From contig NZ_LMLC01000002.1 of the NCBI RefSeq assembly GCF_001421805.1, forward strand, positions 496,001 through 560,000: DNA of 64,000 nt. The letters are read 5' to 3'. How positions within the stretch are numbered: the first letter of the stretch is position 1; each line of letters starts with the position of its first letter. This document shows, piece by piece, positions 1 to 9,600 of the stretch. The notes under the pieces were generated by a model. It was not told where the DNA came from. It saw only the letters and a program-made list of their open reading frames with translations, and searched no databases. Origin of the DNA: Sphingomonas sp. Leaf34 (GTDB lineage: Bacteria; Pseudomonadota; Alphaproteobacteria; Sphingomonadales; Sphingomonadaceae). Position numbers and translations under genes: made by a program.

Positions 1-660
1 GTTTCCGACATTTTGATCATGAATAGCAATAAGCCACATAGGATCTAGCGTTTTGATATTAAAATTATCGAGCTCTTTGAATACATTGACATGATGAAAT
101 TCGGTAGCAAAACGGAGCTTTTCTCCACCGGATCTATCACTTACAAGACTAAAAAAGTTGCTAGTGGGATAATCCCTCAAAAATAGTTTACGCTTAATAA
201 CATCATAGTCCGCGCCCGATCTGAAATTTATTACATGCGGCATGCTCATCGAACTATTTATACCCGCGAAGGCTATCTCGCGAGCGCGAAAGAGGTGAGA
301 CTTTTCAAGTGCGTCATCGTTGTCGAGCCGGGTCGATACACAGTACTCGAAAGACTCAAGCGACGTATTGATCTTATCATGCGCCTCTTGCTGCGACCGA
401 GCAAATACTGGAGTGATTACCCCGTCCAGATAGTCATAGTATTCAGCGGGCGTGTCTGGATCAAACATTACAAACCATGTAAAGTTTGTTAAAGACTGAT
501 GCCGGACCGAAGGAAGGCAATATCTATTGAATAAATCTCGCCGATGCGCCAGCCATTTATTGTCAAGATTCAAGGATGACTTATCAGATCCGATAAAGTT
601 AGCCCTTATGTTGTACCGCGTTATCAAGACGCTGGCCATTTTATCAGATAGATTGCTCAT
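1..660 (-). CDS. Rhamnosyltransferase-like glycosyltransferase, 3' end cut by window edge
   Basis: Reading the minus strand from the ATG at 660 gives 220 open codons that run off the left edge. The protein has the layout of the putative rhamnosyl transferase family (PF11316): an early beta strand (VLITRYNI), a CLPSVRHQS segment, then WFVMFDPDTP, and a DNDD cluster at residues 113-116 that fits the metal-binding DxD of GT-A enzymes. An AGGAA ribosome site lies about 7 bases before the start. It would transfer a sugar, probably in the cytoplasm, to a surface glycan, in line with the glycosyltransferases upstream. The DNA is clearly AT-richer than the rest of the window, which suggests acquisition. 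Donor and acceptor cannot be told. Confidence 0.72.
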   Translation of the reverse strand, partial: MSNLSDKMASVLITRYNIRANFIGSDKSSLNLDNKWLAHRRDLFNRYCLPSVRHQSLTNFTWFVMFDPDTPAEYYDYLDGVITPVFARSQQEAHDKINTSLESFEYCVSTRLDNDDALEKSHLFRAREIAFAGINSSMSMPHVINFRSGADYDVIKRKLFLRDYPTSNFFSLVSDRSGGEKLRFATEFHHVNVFKELDNFNIKTLDPMWLIAIHDQNVGN

Positions 661-697
661 AAATATTCCTATAATCACCGAACATAGCTGACAGCAC

Positions 698-1360
698 TCA
701 GCAGCGGTCCAATACAATTCCCCGCCTCAACCAGTTATGCTTTCTATCGGGAGGCGTCTCGACGTCCTTAATAACTTCTGAATAAGTAACTGGCGTAACC
801 GAGTAGTTCATGGCCGCCAAATCTTTACCCTCCTTGAGCGTAAGTGTCGCAATGCCATCAAGGTAGAAATATTCATTGCGCCATTCTGGCTTAACGCCTC
901 TGGACAGGTAGCTTGACCGGTAGCCCGGTCGTCCCAATTCGCTTCGGCCTGGCTCGTTTACCCACTCGTCATTTACTTTGCGCCCTCCCCCTGACGCTAC
1001 GTGGAGAAGCTTGCCTTCAACATTGTGAAACCCAAGCTTGTCCACTCTACCAGGCTTCTTCCAGTATTCGATTTCGTTACGTACGCGAAAATAGCCTTGC
1101 CCTTTGAGCGTTACAAATTCGCCATTGTGAAATAAGAGCCAACGACCAGCTAGCGCATTTTTAAATGGCTCGATCCAGCGGCCATCGACGACGCCAATCG
1201 GACCATTAGAGGTGCGGTTTTGGAGATCAGAAGGTGTCGAACACACCATGAGAAAAAATGCCGACTGCAATAACACATTCTCACTCCCGTTGTGCCCCGT
1301 GCCACCAATCACGTACCGCGCTGTAATGAGCTTAACGGCCACTAACCTCTGTCGTTTCAA
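698..1360 (-). CDS. Hypothetical protein in the glycan locus, start uncertain
   Basis: An open frame of 220 codons whose only far-upstream start is TTG at 1360. In-frame alternatives are the GTG a little before residue 31 and the ATG at 1249, which would give about 183 aa. The composition looks protein-like (for example GRWLLFHNGEFVTLKG and EWRNEYFYLDGIATLTL), rich in aromatic and charged residues in the C-terminal two thirds. A FFLMVC segment near residues 35-41 could be a weak lipobox if translation starts close to it, but no convincing signal peptide is visible. It lies between two glycosyltransferase genes on the same strand, so a role in glycan assembly is likely by context only. Family not recognised. 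Confidence 0.5.
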   Translation of the reverse strand: MKRQRLVAVKLITARYVIGGTGHNGSENVLLQSAFFLMVCSTPSDLQNRTSNGPIGVVDGRWIEPFKNALAGRWLLFHNGEFVTLKGQGYFRVRNEIEYWKKPGRVDKLGFHNVEGKLLHVASGGGRKVNDEWVNEPGRSELGRPGYRSSYLSRGVKPEWRNEYFYLDGIATLTLKEGKDLAAMNYSVTPVTYSEVIKDVETPPDRKHNWLRRGIVLDRC

Positions 1361-1465
1361 ACCGCGCGTATTTGATCCGAAAGATAAGCGGCACGGATGC
1401 GTCCGGTTGGATGGACGACCAAGCGCCTACTACGCTTGGCAAAAACTGTCCACAAAGCGTAGCAG

Positions 1466-4444
1466 CTAACGGCTGCTGACCCGACCCGAACATCGTCGCG
1501 CCGCGATCCGCAGGGACGCAATCCAAGATTCTTCCTGATCTGGATGCGGGGGCGCCACAACGCGGTCCGAAACCACAGACGAAGCCGCGACCACGTAGAG
1601 CCCTTGGCTTAGAGCCTCATGTGCTTCCGCGCAGAGGCTGGCACCGGCCATTCCAAACTGGAGGAATATGCTCGCTCGATCGATTTCGGCCTGAAAGTCA
1701 ACCCTGGCACTGCGCAGTACAAACCGCATGTTGGCCTCCGGCCCGCGGCTCACACCGTCCGCAATGACGGTGAACTGCTGATCCGGGTTGCGCCGTATGA
1801 CGTGAAGCAGCGATCCCATTTGGCTGAAATCGTTCAAGATCGCCAGAACGCCCCTCCCGCCTGGGACGAGCGGCTTTGATCCGGTCCCCTGAGGAAGGAT
1901 CTGTGAGAGTACTTCTACATCTTCGCCCGACATGGTGACTTCGCTTTGGGCAAAAAAGCCAAGCTCAGTGCTAAAGAGCGCGGCCAGGCCCGTTATATCG
2001 TGTAGGCCATGCAAGGTAATGGGTATCAAAGGGGAGTCGATCGACGATCGAATGCCCATGTTCTCCGCCATATTGGCAATGGAGAGAATCAGCCCTGGCC
2101 GGACATCCCCGATTATCCGACTCCAGACGTCATTTCCCCATAGTGGCGAGCCATGAACTAGCGTCACGTTGTCGCGGAACTCGAAATAGGCGCGCTCGCT
2201 GGACTGAATGTTCGTGACGATGATCGGGCATAGATCCATCGCCGCGATTTGCCGTGCCAGACGGATAAGCGCATTCGGAACCGTACCCGGTTGCTTCATC
2301 ATGGGATCGCAAAACGGCGCCGCAATAAGAACGGTAGTCCATGGTGCCAACGAGATCTGCCGCCCGCCCAAGTTCAGCACGATCGGCGGTGAAAAGCTAC
2401 GCGCACCGGAAAGCAAGCTATCGCGACCAAAAGCGAGCGGTGTAGCAGTTGTCACTATAGTCTCGCCGCCTAGGAACACAGACCATCTTTCAAGCACATC
2501 GTCTTCATCGAATGCGTGATCGAGACGATGGGTCAGCCCCTTGTTGCCGGCAGCCAGCTGGCGGAACCGGCCCTCGTTGGCGCGGGCCTGGACGGGGGCG
2601 AGTGCGAGAGCTCCTCTAATCCACTGCCTAGCTCCCCAATTCGCCAACGTGCCGCTGGCTTTCCCCGCAAATTGTTCCAAAAGCGACAGTGCCGCGTCAT
2701 TCCTCCCTACGCGTAAACACGCTTGCAATTCAATTTCAACAAGCGCCCGTGTCTGTCCCGGCGTCAGCCGAGCGTTGAGGATCGCGGCAATAAGCGCAGT
2801 CGCATCCAACGCCGTCGCATCCCGGTCGACGCGGCCCCGTCCTGGCGCGTCGTCGGCTACAATTTCAATCGCGTGAACGAGGTGACGAAGAGCTACAGAG
2901 TCCGGCATTCTCAGAGCGGCGGCTTGCGCGGCGCTGCGAGCGCCTGCCAGATCCCCCGAACGCAGAAGCTCAGCTATAACGGTGAGAAACGTCGGCTCCG
3001 ATGTCGGCAGCGCTATCAAGCGTTCGGCATCAAGCATCGGCTTGAAGACGTCTCGCGATGGCCGATCCACGGCCTCAACCTCGTACCGCATTTCGTCGAC
3101 CTGTACCGGCCTCCAGACTGGCATAGGGCCAAGTGCCTCCGCGTTTTTTCGCATCTTCGCGAACGCTACCAAAGCATCCTCAACACTGATGTCGCTCATG
3201 CAGAACGGCTCGTCGCAGCGCACCCAGTCGATCTTGAAGTTGCAAGGTCCACACGGCACGAATTGCGACAGGATCGCACTCTGCGAGTAAAACGGTCCGT
3301 TTTTGCGGATCGCTGTGGGACCAAACAGCCAAAGCGTGGGAATGCCCAGCGTTTCGGCGATGTGCACCATGCCGCCGTCATGCCCGATGAAATAGGAACA
3401 CCGTCCTATACCCTCAATCGTTTCGCGAATGGAAAGTCCGGTCCAGTCCTCTGCTTGGGGTACGTGCTCTTCCGGCAGACCGAAACACCGAACGGTCCAG
3501 CCCTGTGCTGTCAATCGCTCCACCAGCGACGCCATATGAGGCCATTGCCGCTTGGCCCAGGCGCCCTGTTTGATGCCGTTCGCCACGCCGATGACGCGAG
3601 GCCCATCGGGTCGAAGATTTACGTCGCGAAGAAAGCTGATCGGCAGCGGCGCATCAAGAGCAGGCGTAGGTCCAAACGCCTCTTCCAGGCCAAGGAAGTA
3701 GACGTCGGCCTCCCTAATAAAGCGACCGTCCAGGTTGTAATCATACCGCTTATTCTGCTGGATCCAGGTGTTTGCCGTGCAGAACGGCTCCGAATGTCCT
3801 GCTAGAGACGTTGTAATGAGCACATCATAGTGACGACCCAGTGCATACTCGTAGCCTGGGAAAACAAAGTTTACCCAGGGCGCGCCATTGAAAAGCGAGA
3901 CGCCAACCGGGGGGCCACCGTTGACGATGACGGAGACGCGCCGCCCGCTTCGCTCCGCGATCCATCGGATCATCGGCGTGGCGTTCATCATGTTGCCAAG
4001 CCCCGATCCGATCACGACTGCGACCGAGTCCTGAGCCAGCGTCAATGCTTCCGCCAAGCTGACGGCTGGCACGCCGACCATCAGATCGACTTCAACCCGG
4101 TCCCGAAACGCTTGTCTTGCTCCTGCAACTGCGTCCACCCGCGCGAGCGCCTGTGCTACCTGCCGGCGCACCTGCGCGTTGTCGGCCATGCGTTCGGCCA
4201 ACGCATCGCCACCATCGGGCAATTCCCAAACGATGGGCACGTTCAGACTGGCAATGCTCAATATGTCGCCGGGCTCTTTGGCGATCGCGCAGATTGCTTC
4301 TGGCGTCCGCGCGAACACGGAACGGATCAACTGATCACTGCCGCCGGTGACAATCTGAAGCCGATCACCAGCGACGCCTCGCCAACGGCGACGCTCGCCC
4401 ACGTTCAGGGGATCATGACTCCAGAATGTTATGATGCTCGTCAT
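1466..4444 (-). CDS. Large multidomain glycosyltransferase with GT9 (heptosyltransferase-like) domain
   Basis: A protein of 992 aa. Residues about 135-440 look like a GT9 heptosyltransferase: AVVIGSGLGNMMNATPMIRW near 140, a nucleotide-sugar half with RVIGVANGIKQGAWAKRQWP, and the GHDGGMVHIAETLGIPTLWL signature near 350, followed by a cysteine-rich PCGPC segment. Residues about 480-640 are alpha-helical and Ala-rich, resembling a TPR linker. The last third (VLAILNDFSQMGSLLHVIRR and later) resembles a second GT-B half. It would add sugars to a surface glycan in the cytoplasm. The start overlaps the end of the upstream gene by 4 bases (ATGA), so the two are probably translationally coupled. The length is about three times that of a plain GT9 enzyme. 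Exact sugar unknown. Confidence 0.8.
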   Translation of the reverse strand: MTSIITFWSHDPLNVGERRRWRGVAGDRLQIVTGGSDQLIRSVFARTPEAICAIAKEPGDILSIASLNVPIVWELPDGGDALAERMADNAQVRRQVAQALARVDAVAGARQAFRDRVEVDLMVGVPAVSLAEALTLAQDSVAVVIGSGLGNMMNATPMIRWIAERSGRRVSVIVNGGPPVGVSLFNGAPWVNFVFPGYEYALGRHYDVLITTSLAGHSEPFCTANTWIQQNKRYDYNLDGRFIREADVYFLGLEEAFGPTPALDAPLPISFLRDVNLRPDGPRVIGVANGIKQGAWAKRQWPHMASLVERLTAQGWTVRCFGLPEEHVPQAEDWTGLSIRETIEGIGRCSYFIGHDGGMVHIAETLGIPTLWLFGPTAIRKNGPFYSQSAILSQFVPCGPCNFKIDWVRCDEPFCMSDISVEDALVAFAKMRKNAEALGPMPVWRPVQVDEMRYEVEAVDRPSRDVFKPMLDAERLIALPTSEPTFLTVIAELLRSGDLAGARSAAQAAALRMPDSVALRHLVHAIEIVADDAPGRGRVDRDATALDATALIAAILNARLTPGQTRALVEIELQACLRVGRNDAALSLLEQFAGKASGTLANWGARQWIRGALALAPVQARANEGRFRQLAAGNKGLTHRLDHAFDEDDVLERWSVFLGGETIVTTATPLAFGRDSLLSGARSFSPPIVLNLGGRQISLAPWTTVLIAAPFCDPMMKQPGTVPNALIRLARQIAAMDLCPIIVTNIQSSERAYFEFRDNVTLVHGSPLWGNDVWSRIIGDVRPGLILSIANMAENMGIRSSIDSPLIPITLHGLHDITGLAALFSTELGFFAQSEVTMSGEDVEVLSQILPQGTGSKPLVPGGRGVLAILNDFSQMGSLLHVIRRNPDQQFTVIADGVSRGPEANMRFVLRSARVDFQAEIDRASIFLQFGMAGASLCAEAHEALSQGLYVVAASSVVSDRVVAPPHPDQEESWIASLRIAARRCSGRVSSR

Positions 4445-5331
4445 AAGACCTTCCGAAGCATTCGAAGAGATTCCGCACTCGGCACTTCGAATCCTCCATG
4501 AGGCTCGTTATACAACACGGTTCGGTGATACCCCAAACTGAAGAAGCGCTCCTCAGTCATGTGCAATCCCTTGCGGCCGATATACCGGGCATTATTAGTG
4601 TGCGTCGACACGCGGTGAATGCCAAGCACCTCGCAAGCCATGTTCTTGATACTATCCTGTGATGATAGATACCCTTTACCGCCCCGCCCCAAGCTACGAA
4701 GCATATGGTTGATCTCGGGATGCTTTTCTTTGCGGTCCCGGTAAGAGAGACCGTCGATGATCTCAAGGTATTGCGTGACGATCTTGTTACGTGCCTGCCA
4801 GCACTGACGGGTAATGCCAAACGCCCAATTATGTTCGTTCATAAGGCAGAGCGTCTTTGACTTTGCCCGCTGCTCAGCGATCGGCATGTCCTTGCTAAGC
4901 CCATAAGCGCTTACAAGACCGATGTGCGGATGCGCTATCGCCATGTCGATCAGTTCAGTCAGCACCTCCATATAGTGCGGCTGGAGTGGCATATCGTCTT
5001 CCAGGAAGACGGCTGCCTCATACGCATGATCAACGAAAAACAGTCGCTCCGCACGATCAAAGTTGTGTGCCACCCCAAGATTGAAGGGTGCCAAGACCAC
5101 ATTGCCTTCGGGAAGGTAGCGTTTGAAAACAGCGACGGCTTCTCGGATCTGCTCCGGGTCGGCGTAAGCGGTGCCGCTCTTCTCATCCTGCGAGCCGTCC
5201 TGAAACAGAAAGAAGCGCGGCGTCCATCCGCCATAGCCGAGCTGCCTCACTACTGTCTGAAGCACAGTCTCCAAGTAATCCGGGCGATCAAATGACATGA
5301 TGCCGATCGGTAGAATTCGCTGCTTGCTCAT
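4441..5331 (-). CDS. GT-A fold glycosyltransferase (family 2 / GnT-I-like)
   Basis: A protein of 296 aa that opens with LPIGIMSFDRPDYLETVLQT, the typical first strand and helix of a family 2-like nucleotide-diphospho-sugar transferase. FLFQDGS and an acidic AVFLEDDMPLQPHYM segment near residues 110-125 supply the metal-binding acidic cluster; the LEDDM form is close to that of N-acetylglucosaminyltransferase I-like enzymes. No membrane segment is visible, so the enzyme is probably cytoplasmic or peripheral. It sits between two very large glycan-locus genes with 4-base ATGA overlaps at both ends (5328-5331 and 4441-4444), which points to one polycistronic, coupled unit. Substrate is not predictable from sequence. 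Confidence 0.8.
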   Translation of the reverse strand: MSKQRILPIGIMSFDRPDYLETVLQTVVRQLGYGGWTPRFFLFQDGSQDEKSGTAYADPEQIREAVAVFKRYLPEGNVVLAPFNLGVAHNFDRAERLFFVDHAYEAAVFLEDDMPLQPHYMEVLTELIDMAIAHPHIGLVSAYGLSKDMPIAEQRAKSKTLCLMNEHNWAFGITRQCWQARNKIVTQYLEIIDGLSYRDRKEKHPEINHMLRSLGRGGKGYLSSQDSIKNMACEVLGIHRVSTHTNNARYIGRKGLHMTEERFFSLGYHRTVLYNEPHGGFEVPSAESLRMLRKVL

Positions 5332-8300
5332 CCGAACACCGTTACTGACCGCGAAGTCTGGGCGAGCCTCGCGTCAGCCTCGGCCAAAGATGCCTTGCCA
5401 AGATGCTCGACCAATTCGCCGCGTACAGCAAGGCCGCTAAGCTCGCCGGGCCCCGCGCTTGTCGAGTTGAGCAGCCTTACCACGCCGATGTCCAAGCGCC
5501 GCGCGTCGAGCATCCGCGCCAACAACGCTGGATCATGTTGCCGGTCCTCTACGAGAAACACCGCCCAGTCACCAATCAATGGCGCGCCACCCACGAACGA
5601 GTCTTCCAGCCGCGTCACCAAGGTGCACTTCGGTCCATAGGCATCGAAATCGTTCGCGAGCGAGCCTTTGCGAAGCGCCGGGGGCAAGTAGAAGACGGCA
5701 AATCGTTCATCCGACGCTTCCGGTGGCGCCCCCAGCAGTGCTTCGGCTGCGCCGAGGCGTTTGTCGAACTCGCCACCACCGCCGCGTGGGAAGGCACTGC
5801 GCGCCCACAGCGTCCAGCCGGACACGAACCCGGTTCGCGCCAGACGCGCATCCAGCGTCGCATCGTTTACGCCAGCCAGAATACCCTTGCCGCGCGTGGC
5901 GGCGTGCAGCGCGCCCAGATGATCACCTTGGCCCTGTTTCAGCAGCGACCATGTCACCAGCGCCTCCGCATGCATGGGCTTGCGCGCCAACACCCTCTCG
6001 GCAAGTTCCTCGGCCACCTCCGCGCTCCCAAATCGCTGTTCGCGACGGGCAGCGACCGACAGCAGATCGATATGGTCTTGGTTTTCCGTCAGCGCATCGT
6101 CGATGATAACCCCTGCCAATGCAGGGCGGGCAACATTCGCTGCAAGCCTAGCGGCTTCGACGGAAAGCGCGACGTCCTTACGGTTCCGCTGCCACAGCAA
6201 CATCGTAAGGTCGATCGCCCCATCCTTCAGCGGCGTGATTGCCACGACACGGCGCTCAAGCGGATCGATCGAAGCCAGCAATGCAGTTGCAATCTTCGTG
6301 TAAAGCCGCTCCGGCTTCACGCCCGAGGCAAGCGCGTCAAACCACAGCTTGTCGTACAAAGGTCTCAGCACCGGCCCCGCCGTAAGAGGCGAGGCTACCA
6401 TAGCGCGCAGCAGGAGCGCCAACGAGTCGATAGGCTCAGGCAGATGGTTGCTCGTAAACCACGCGAGCAATAGATCCGCGCGCGCAAACCGCGCAACCGT
6501 CTGCAGCCTCTGCATAGTTGCCTGACCGCTTTTACCCGCAAGTGCGCGGTCAAAAGCTGCCTGATCGTAGGCGAAGTGGCGACTTTCTACCGCAATGACC
6601 GGCCCGCCTGTCGTGAAACACACTTCTACCAGATGAGGCGCGCCATCGTAGCATGACTGGGGTAATGGGAAGCGAAAACCTCCGGCGACCCCCAACGCAA
6701 TAAGCGCCTTATCATCGATAAAACTACCAGCCGTCTCGTCCACAAATGCGCCATCGATACGAAGCGAGAAACCTCCCGATCCAAGACGCTCGAGATCGGC
6801 GAGCCAGTAACCGGAAACCACCCCATCATCATCGATAGTCAACGCGCTGTCAGGCGCTTCAATAAAGTCCATCGTTATGGAACGTCGAAGCTGCTTCCCG
6901 CCGATACCTTCCAAGCTGACACGCCGAGAACGTCCGTCCAAGTAATGGAAGGGGAGCAAAAATATAGTGTGCCCAGTAAATGCAGGAGACGGCGATAGCG
7001 ACTGAAGCGTCAGCTCTTTTCCGTCGATGACCAGACTCGCTTCGTGACCCGTACCTTCGACAGAGACGATTCGGCCATGCGCAACGATTTTGGGAGGAGC
7101 CGGCCGCGGCTCAGTTGGGGGAACGCTCGATTCACGACTGTTCGCGGAACGCGCCTCGATCGGCGGCGCGTCGAAACGAATACTGCCTATCGTCGGAGTT
7201 ACGCCGTGGCCGCCCTGCAAAAGCTCGACCTGCCCAAACACGTGTCGCTCGCCAACTTTGAATTCAGGCAAGGGGAGCTCAAACCGATGTGCAACCTGCG
7301 CAGGATCGAAGTCAATCGGCGCCACGACCGGCGGGTAATCTGCTGACAGCGACAGCTTGACCGCGGAACCTTCCGCTACGCCCTCGACGCTGCCCTCAAT
7401 TGCCCACTTCGCCGGGTTGAGCCGCAACCCACGCGGAATGCCCGGTTGGTCCGCGCGGCACGCTGCCGCTGCCCTGGCCAGCAGATAGCGTGTTTTCGGC
7501 GACAGATCGGGCCGGTCACCGTCGAAGGCGCAAGCGCAGAATGAAGCATCACCGAGCAAACCAAGGAGAAGCTGCCGCCAGCTTTGCGCCTCAAGAACCG
7601 CGGCCGCAGATTGCGGCCCGACAGGGAGCGTGTCCACCACCCACTGACGTAACGCCCCGCCCGGCCGTGGAATAAAATCATCGTGCGGCGCGTGACGCCT
7701 ATCGATCAGTCCGCTCATGACGCGCTGATCGAAATCGCCCGACTGGAACAGGCCGCGTAGAATTTTCGTGAGCGGCTTGCCTTTATAATCGGCGGCGCGC
7801 TTGTCGTTTTCGGCCCGACGTCCAAGCGCGATCAGATAGATGTTCCGCACCGCGTCTTCATCGGCAAGCGCCTTACTGGAAAACTTGTTGAGCAGCGTGG
7901 CCTGCTCCGGCAAAGGCATGACGACAACTGGGGTCGTCGGGGGCGTTTGAAGGACCTCAACTATAGGGACGCCGGCCTTCAACGCATCTTGCGGTGGGAC
8001 GTTCAGCGCCAACACGTCGTCAGCGGCGGGCACGGCTGCAGGCGGCTCCGTCGCGATGTTTGCAATTTCCACCTTCGCGACATGCTCACGCACTTCTCTC
8101 GACAGCAGCGCCTCGCGGAACAGATCGTCGTTGAAAACACGATCGAAGAACTCTCGCCAGTCCCCCACGTGTGAAAGCTTCGCAGCCACTTGAACGCTAT
8201 CGCCCAATAATGCGGCGAGCCAATTGATAAGTGCTTCGGACGGCTTGACGGAGCGCTGCTCGTGAGGGAAGCGACGTCCATCCAGCCATGCATTCGCCAC

Positions 8301-8477
8301 ATTGTTTGCAAATTCCGGCGAACGTGTAACACGACCTAATGCCGCGGCAACGGACCTTTGCTGCATTTGCTCGATGACCTGCGGCGGGCTGGCGGCGCGC
8401 CCGAGCATCAGCTGGAAGACCTTCTGAACGTCGTCCCGCGTGGCGATTGCCGAAAGTTGCATATTGTCAGCCGCCAT
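5328..8477 (-). CDS. Giant glycan-locus protein with two DUF4214-like repeats and a TPR-like region
   Basis: A protein of 1049 aa without signal peptide or membrane segment. Two helical segments, about residues 12-135 and 205-345, each start with a VQKVFQLMLGR / VRNIYLIALGR motif and resemble DUF4214 or linker-type repeats, which occur in proteins that anchor or organise surface glycans. A beta-rich middle (about 360-620) contains a Pro-rich hinge near 455-470. Then comes a helical region with TPR character (for example EQRFGSAEVAEELAERVLAR, about 800-870) and an unassigned C-terminal domain. It starts with ATG at 8477 behind a GAGG site and ends in a 4-base overlap with the next glycosyltransferase. 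A scaffold, polymerisation or acceptor role is inference. Confidence 0.7.
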   Translation of the reverse strand: MAADNMQLSAIATRDDVQKVFQLMLGRAASPPQVIEQMQQRSVAAALGRVTRSPEFANNVANAWLDGRRFPHEQRSVKPSEALINWLAALLGDSVQVAAKLSHVGDWREFFDRVFNDDLFREALLSREVREHVAKVEIANIATEPPAAVPAADDVLALNVPPQDALKAGVPIVEVLQTPPTTPVVVMPLPEQATLLNKFSSKALADEDAVRNIYLIALGRRAENDKRAADYKGKPLTKILRGLFQSGDFDQRVMSGLIDRRHAPHDDFIPRPGGALRQWVVDTLPVGPQSAAAVLEAQSWRQLLLGLLGDASFCACAFDGDRPDLSPKTRYLLARAAAACRADQPGIPRGLRLNPAKWAIEGSVEGVAEGSAVKLSLSADYPPVVAPIDFDPAQVAHRFELPLPEFKVGERHVFGQVELLQGGHGVTPTIGSIRFDAPPIEARSANSRESSVPPTEPRPAPPKIVAHGRIVSVEGTGHEASLVIDGKELTLQSLSPSPAFTGHTIFLLPFHYLDGRSRRVSLEGIGGKQLRRSITMDFIEAPDSALTIDDDGVVSGYWLADLERLGSGGFSLRIDGAFVDETAGSFIDDKALIALGVAGGFRFPLPQSCYDGAPHLVEVCFTTGGPVIAVESRHFAYDQAAFDRALAGKSGQATMQRLQTVARFARADLLLAWFTSNHLPEPIDSLALLLRAMVASPLTAGPVLRPLYDKLWFDALASGVKPERLYTKIATALLASIDPLERRVVAITPLKDGAIDLTMLLWQRNRKDVALSVEAARLAANVARPALAGVIIDDALTENQDHIDLLSVAARREQRFGSAEVAEELAERVLARKPMHAEALVTWSLLKQGQGDHLGALHAATRGKGILAGVNDATLDARLARTGFVSGWTLWARSAFPRGGGGEFDKRLGAAEALLGAPPEASDERFAVFYLPPALRKGSLANDFDAYGPKCTLVTRLEDSFVGGAPLIGDWAVFLVEDRQHDPALLARMLDARRLDIGVVRLLNSTSAGPGELSGLAVRGELVEHLGKASLAEADARLAQTSRSVTVFG

Positions 8478-8709
8478 AAATAGCCTCGTCCACTCGTTGC
8501 GCTGCAGCTAGCCGAGATGCTCACCATAGAAAACAAGGGCCGGCCCCAGCCCTGAATCGCGGGCTTGGAACTTATCGCGACGCGGTCAGTAACGTCGACG
8601 AGCGATGCCAATGATTTTTGGACCGTCGGTCACTGCTCTAATCAACTATTTAGCCGACCTTGACTGTGCTTTAATGAGCGTTCTTTCTACCTGGAATTAT
8701 CACCGAGCC

Positions 8710-9138
8710 TCAGGCCCGCGTGACACGGTAGTCGGCGTAAGACTTCTCTTCCACTAGTTCGGATCCTAGAGCAACGTTAATTTCACGCTTCAATTTGGCG
8801 CGCTCGTCGTTGGTGAAATACACAGAACGCGCAAGTTCGACGAAATTGGGACCAAAATCCTGATTGCGCTCACAGTTACGAAGATCATCTTCAATAACCC
8901 AAAGCTTCTGGTTCACCGATTGAAGTTTTTCGGTAAGCGCTTCAACTGCCTCGGGAATAGTGCCGACATGCTTGAGATAAATCGCCTGCAGCGCGCTAAG
9001 CTCTTTATTAACATTTGCGAGCTTGAGATCGTCGCGAATTTCCACCTGCTTGATGCGCAATATGGTAATCTTATCGACAGCCTCACCAATCGAGACAGGC
9101 GCGAAAAATTCAGTCGTTGCGACCTTAGGCGTGCTCAT
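8710..9138 (-). CDS. DUF6165 family protein
   Basis: A protein of 142 aa with the signature APVSIGEAVDKITILRIKQ near the start and a long helical middle (KLANVNKELSALQAIYLKHV), matching my memory of DUF6165, a small helical family often found beside glycosyltransferase and TPR genes. The start at 9138 has a GGGAAG site 6 bases upstream. It is the first gene of the minus-strand glycan cluster; 232 bases separate it from the 1049-aa gene, so it may have its own transcript or lead the operon. No catalytic residues are evident. A structural or regulatory role in glycan assembly is inference from context. Confidence 0.75.
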   Translation of the reverse strand: MSTPKVATTEFFAPVSIGEAVDKITILRIKQVEIRDDLKLANVNKELSALQAIYLKHVGTIPEAVEALTEKLQSVNQKLWVIEDDLRNCERNQDFGPNFVELARSVYFTNDERAKLKREINVALGSELVEEKSYADYRVTRA

Positions 9139-9389
9139 ACAATCTTCCCGATACTATGTCGCTCGGAATGACGCGCGGGTCTTCGCAGGTCAATCTTCCT
9201 GCGGCAGGGATTTTCGTACAATGCCTGCCGAGTTGACTCAAACGCTGTGGTGGAGCTCCGCCTGCCGCGCCTAACCCGCTCCTCTCACGTCTACATCGGC
9301 TTAATCGGGAAAGCGGACTGACCAGCAAGACGACAAATCGTGAACGGCTACGCTCTCTCTCGTTCCTTGTATACGACCCGGCAAGCATC

Positions 9390-9600
9390 CCTTCGCAGTG
9401 ACACTTATCCCGACTCGGGACATTAGCCACCCCTGGCTTACAGGGAAACCCTGAACAGTCAGCTTCATACCCGCGGTCGCCAAGCAACCACTGCGCCTTT
9501 TGCTGATCATCGAAGCGCTGCTGCGCCGGTTTAGTCGCTCACTTCCCCGGCAGTAATGACGGAGCTCAAGGGGTGCCCGTTGCGGTCGACGAACTGGTGG
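9390..9600 (-). pseudogene. Remnant of an IS5-family (IS427-like) transposase
   Basis: Minus-strand translation in two frames recovers pieces of the C-terminal half of an IS5-family DDE transposase: FVDRNGHPLSSVITAGEVSD (about 9535-9593), with a stop where a Tyr is usual, then QQKAQWLLGDRGYEAD (about 9458-9505), and a frameshifted FRVSL-x-ARGG stretch matching the usual FRDALQAKG. There are several stops, the N-terminal half is missing, and no terminal inverted repeats were recognised. It is not functional. It lies between the glycan locus and an IS3 remnant. Confidence 0.6.

Noticed and set aside
2723..3805. Plus-strand open frame of 360 codons opposite the GT9-type gene
   Set aside because: It lies wholly antisense to a clear glycosyltransferase, has Arg/His-rich composition and no family pattern; long shadow frames are usual in high-GC DNA.
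5403..6473. Plus-strand open frame of 356 codons opposite the 1049-aa gene
   Set aside because: Antisense shadow with Arg/Gln-rich, non-protein-like composition.
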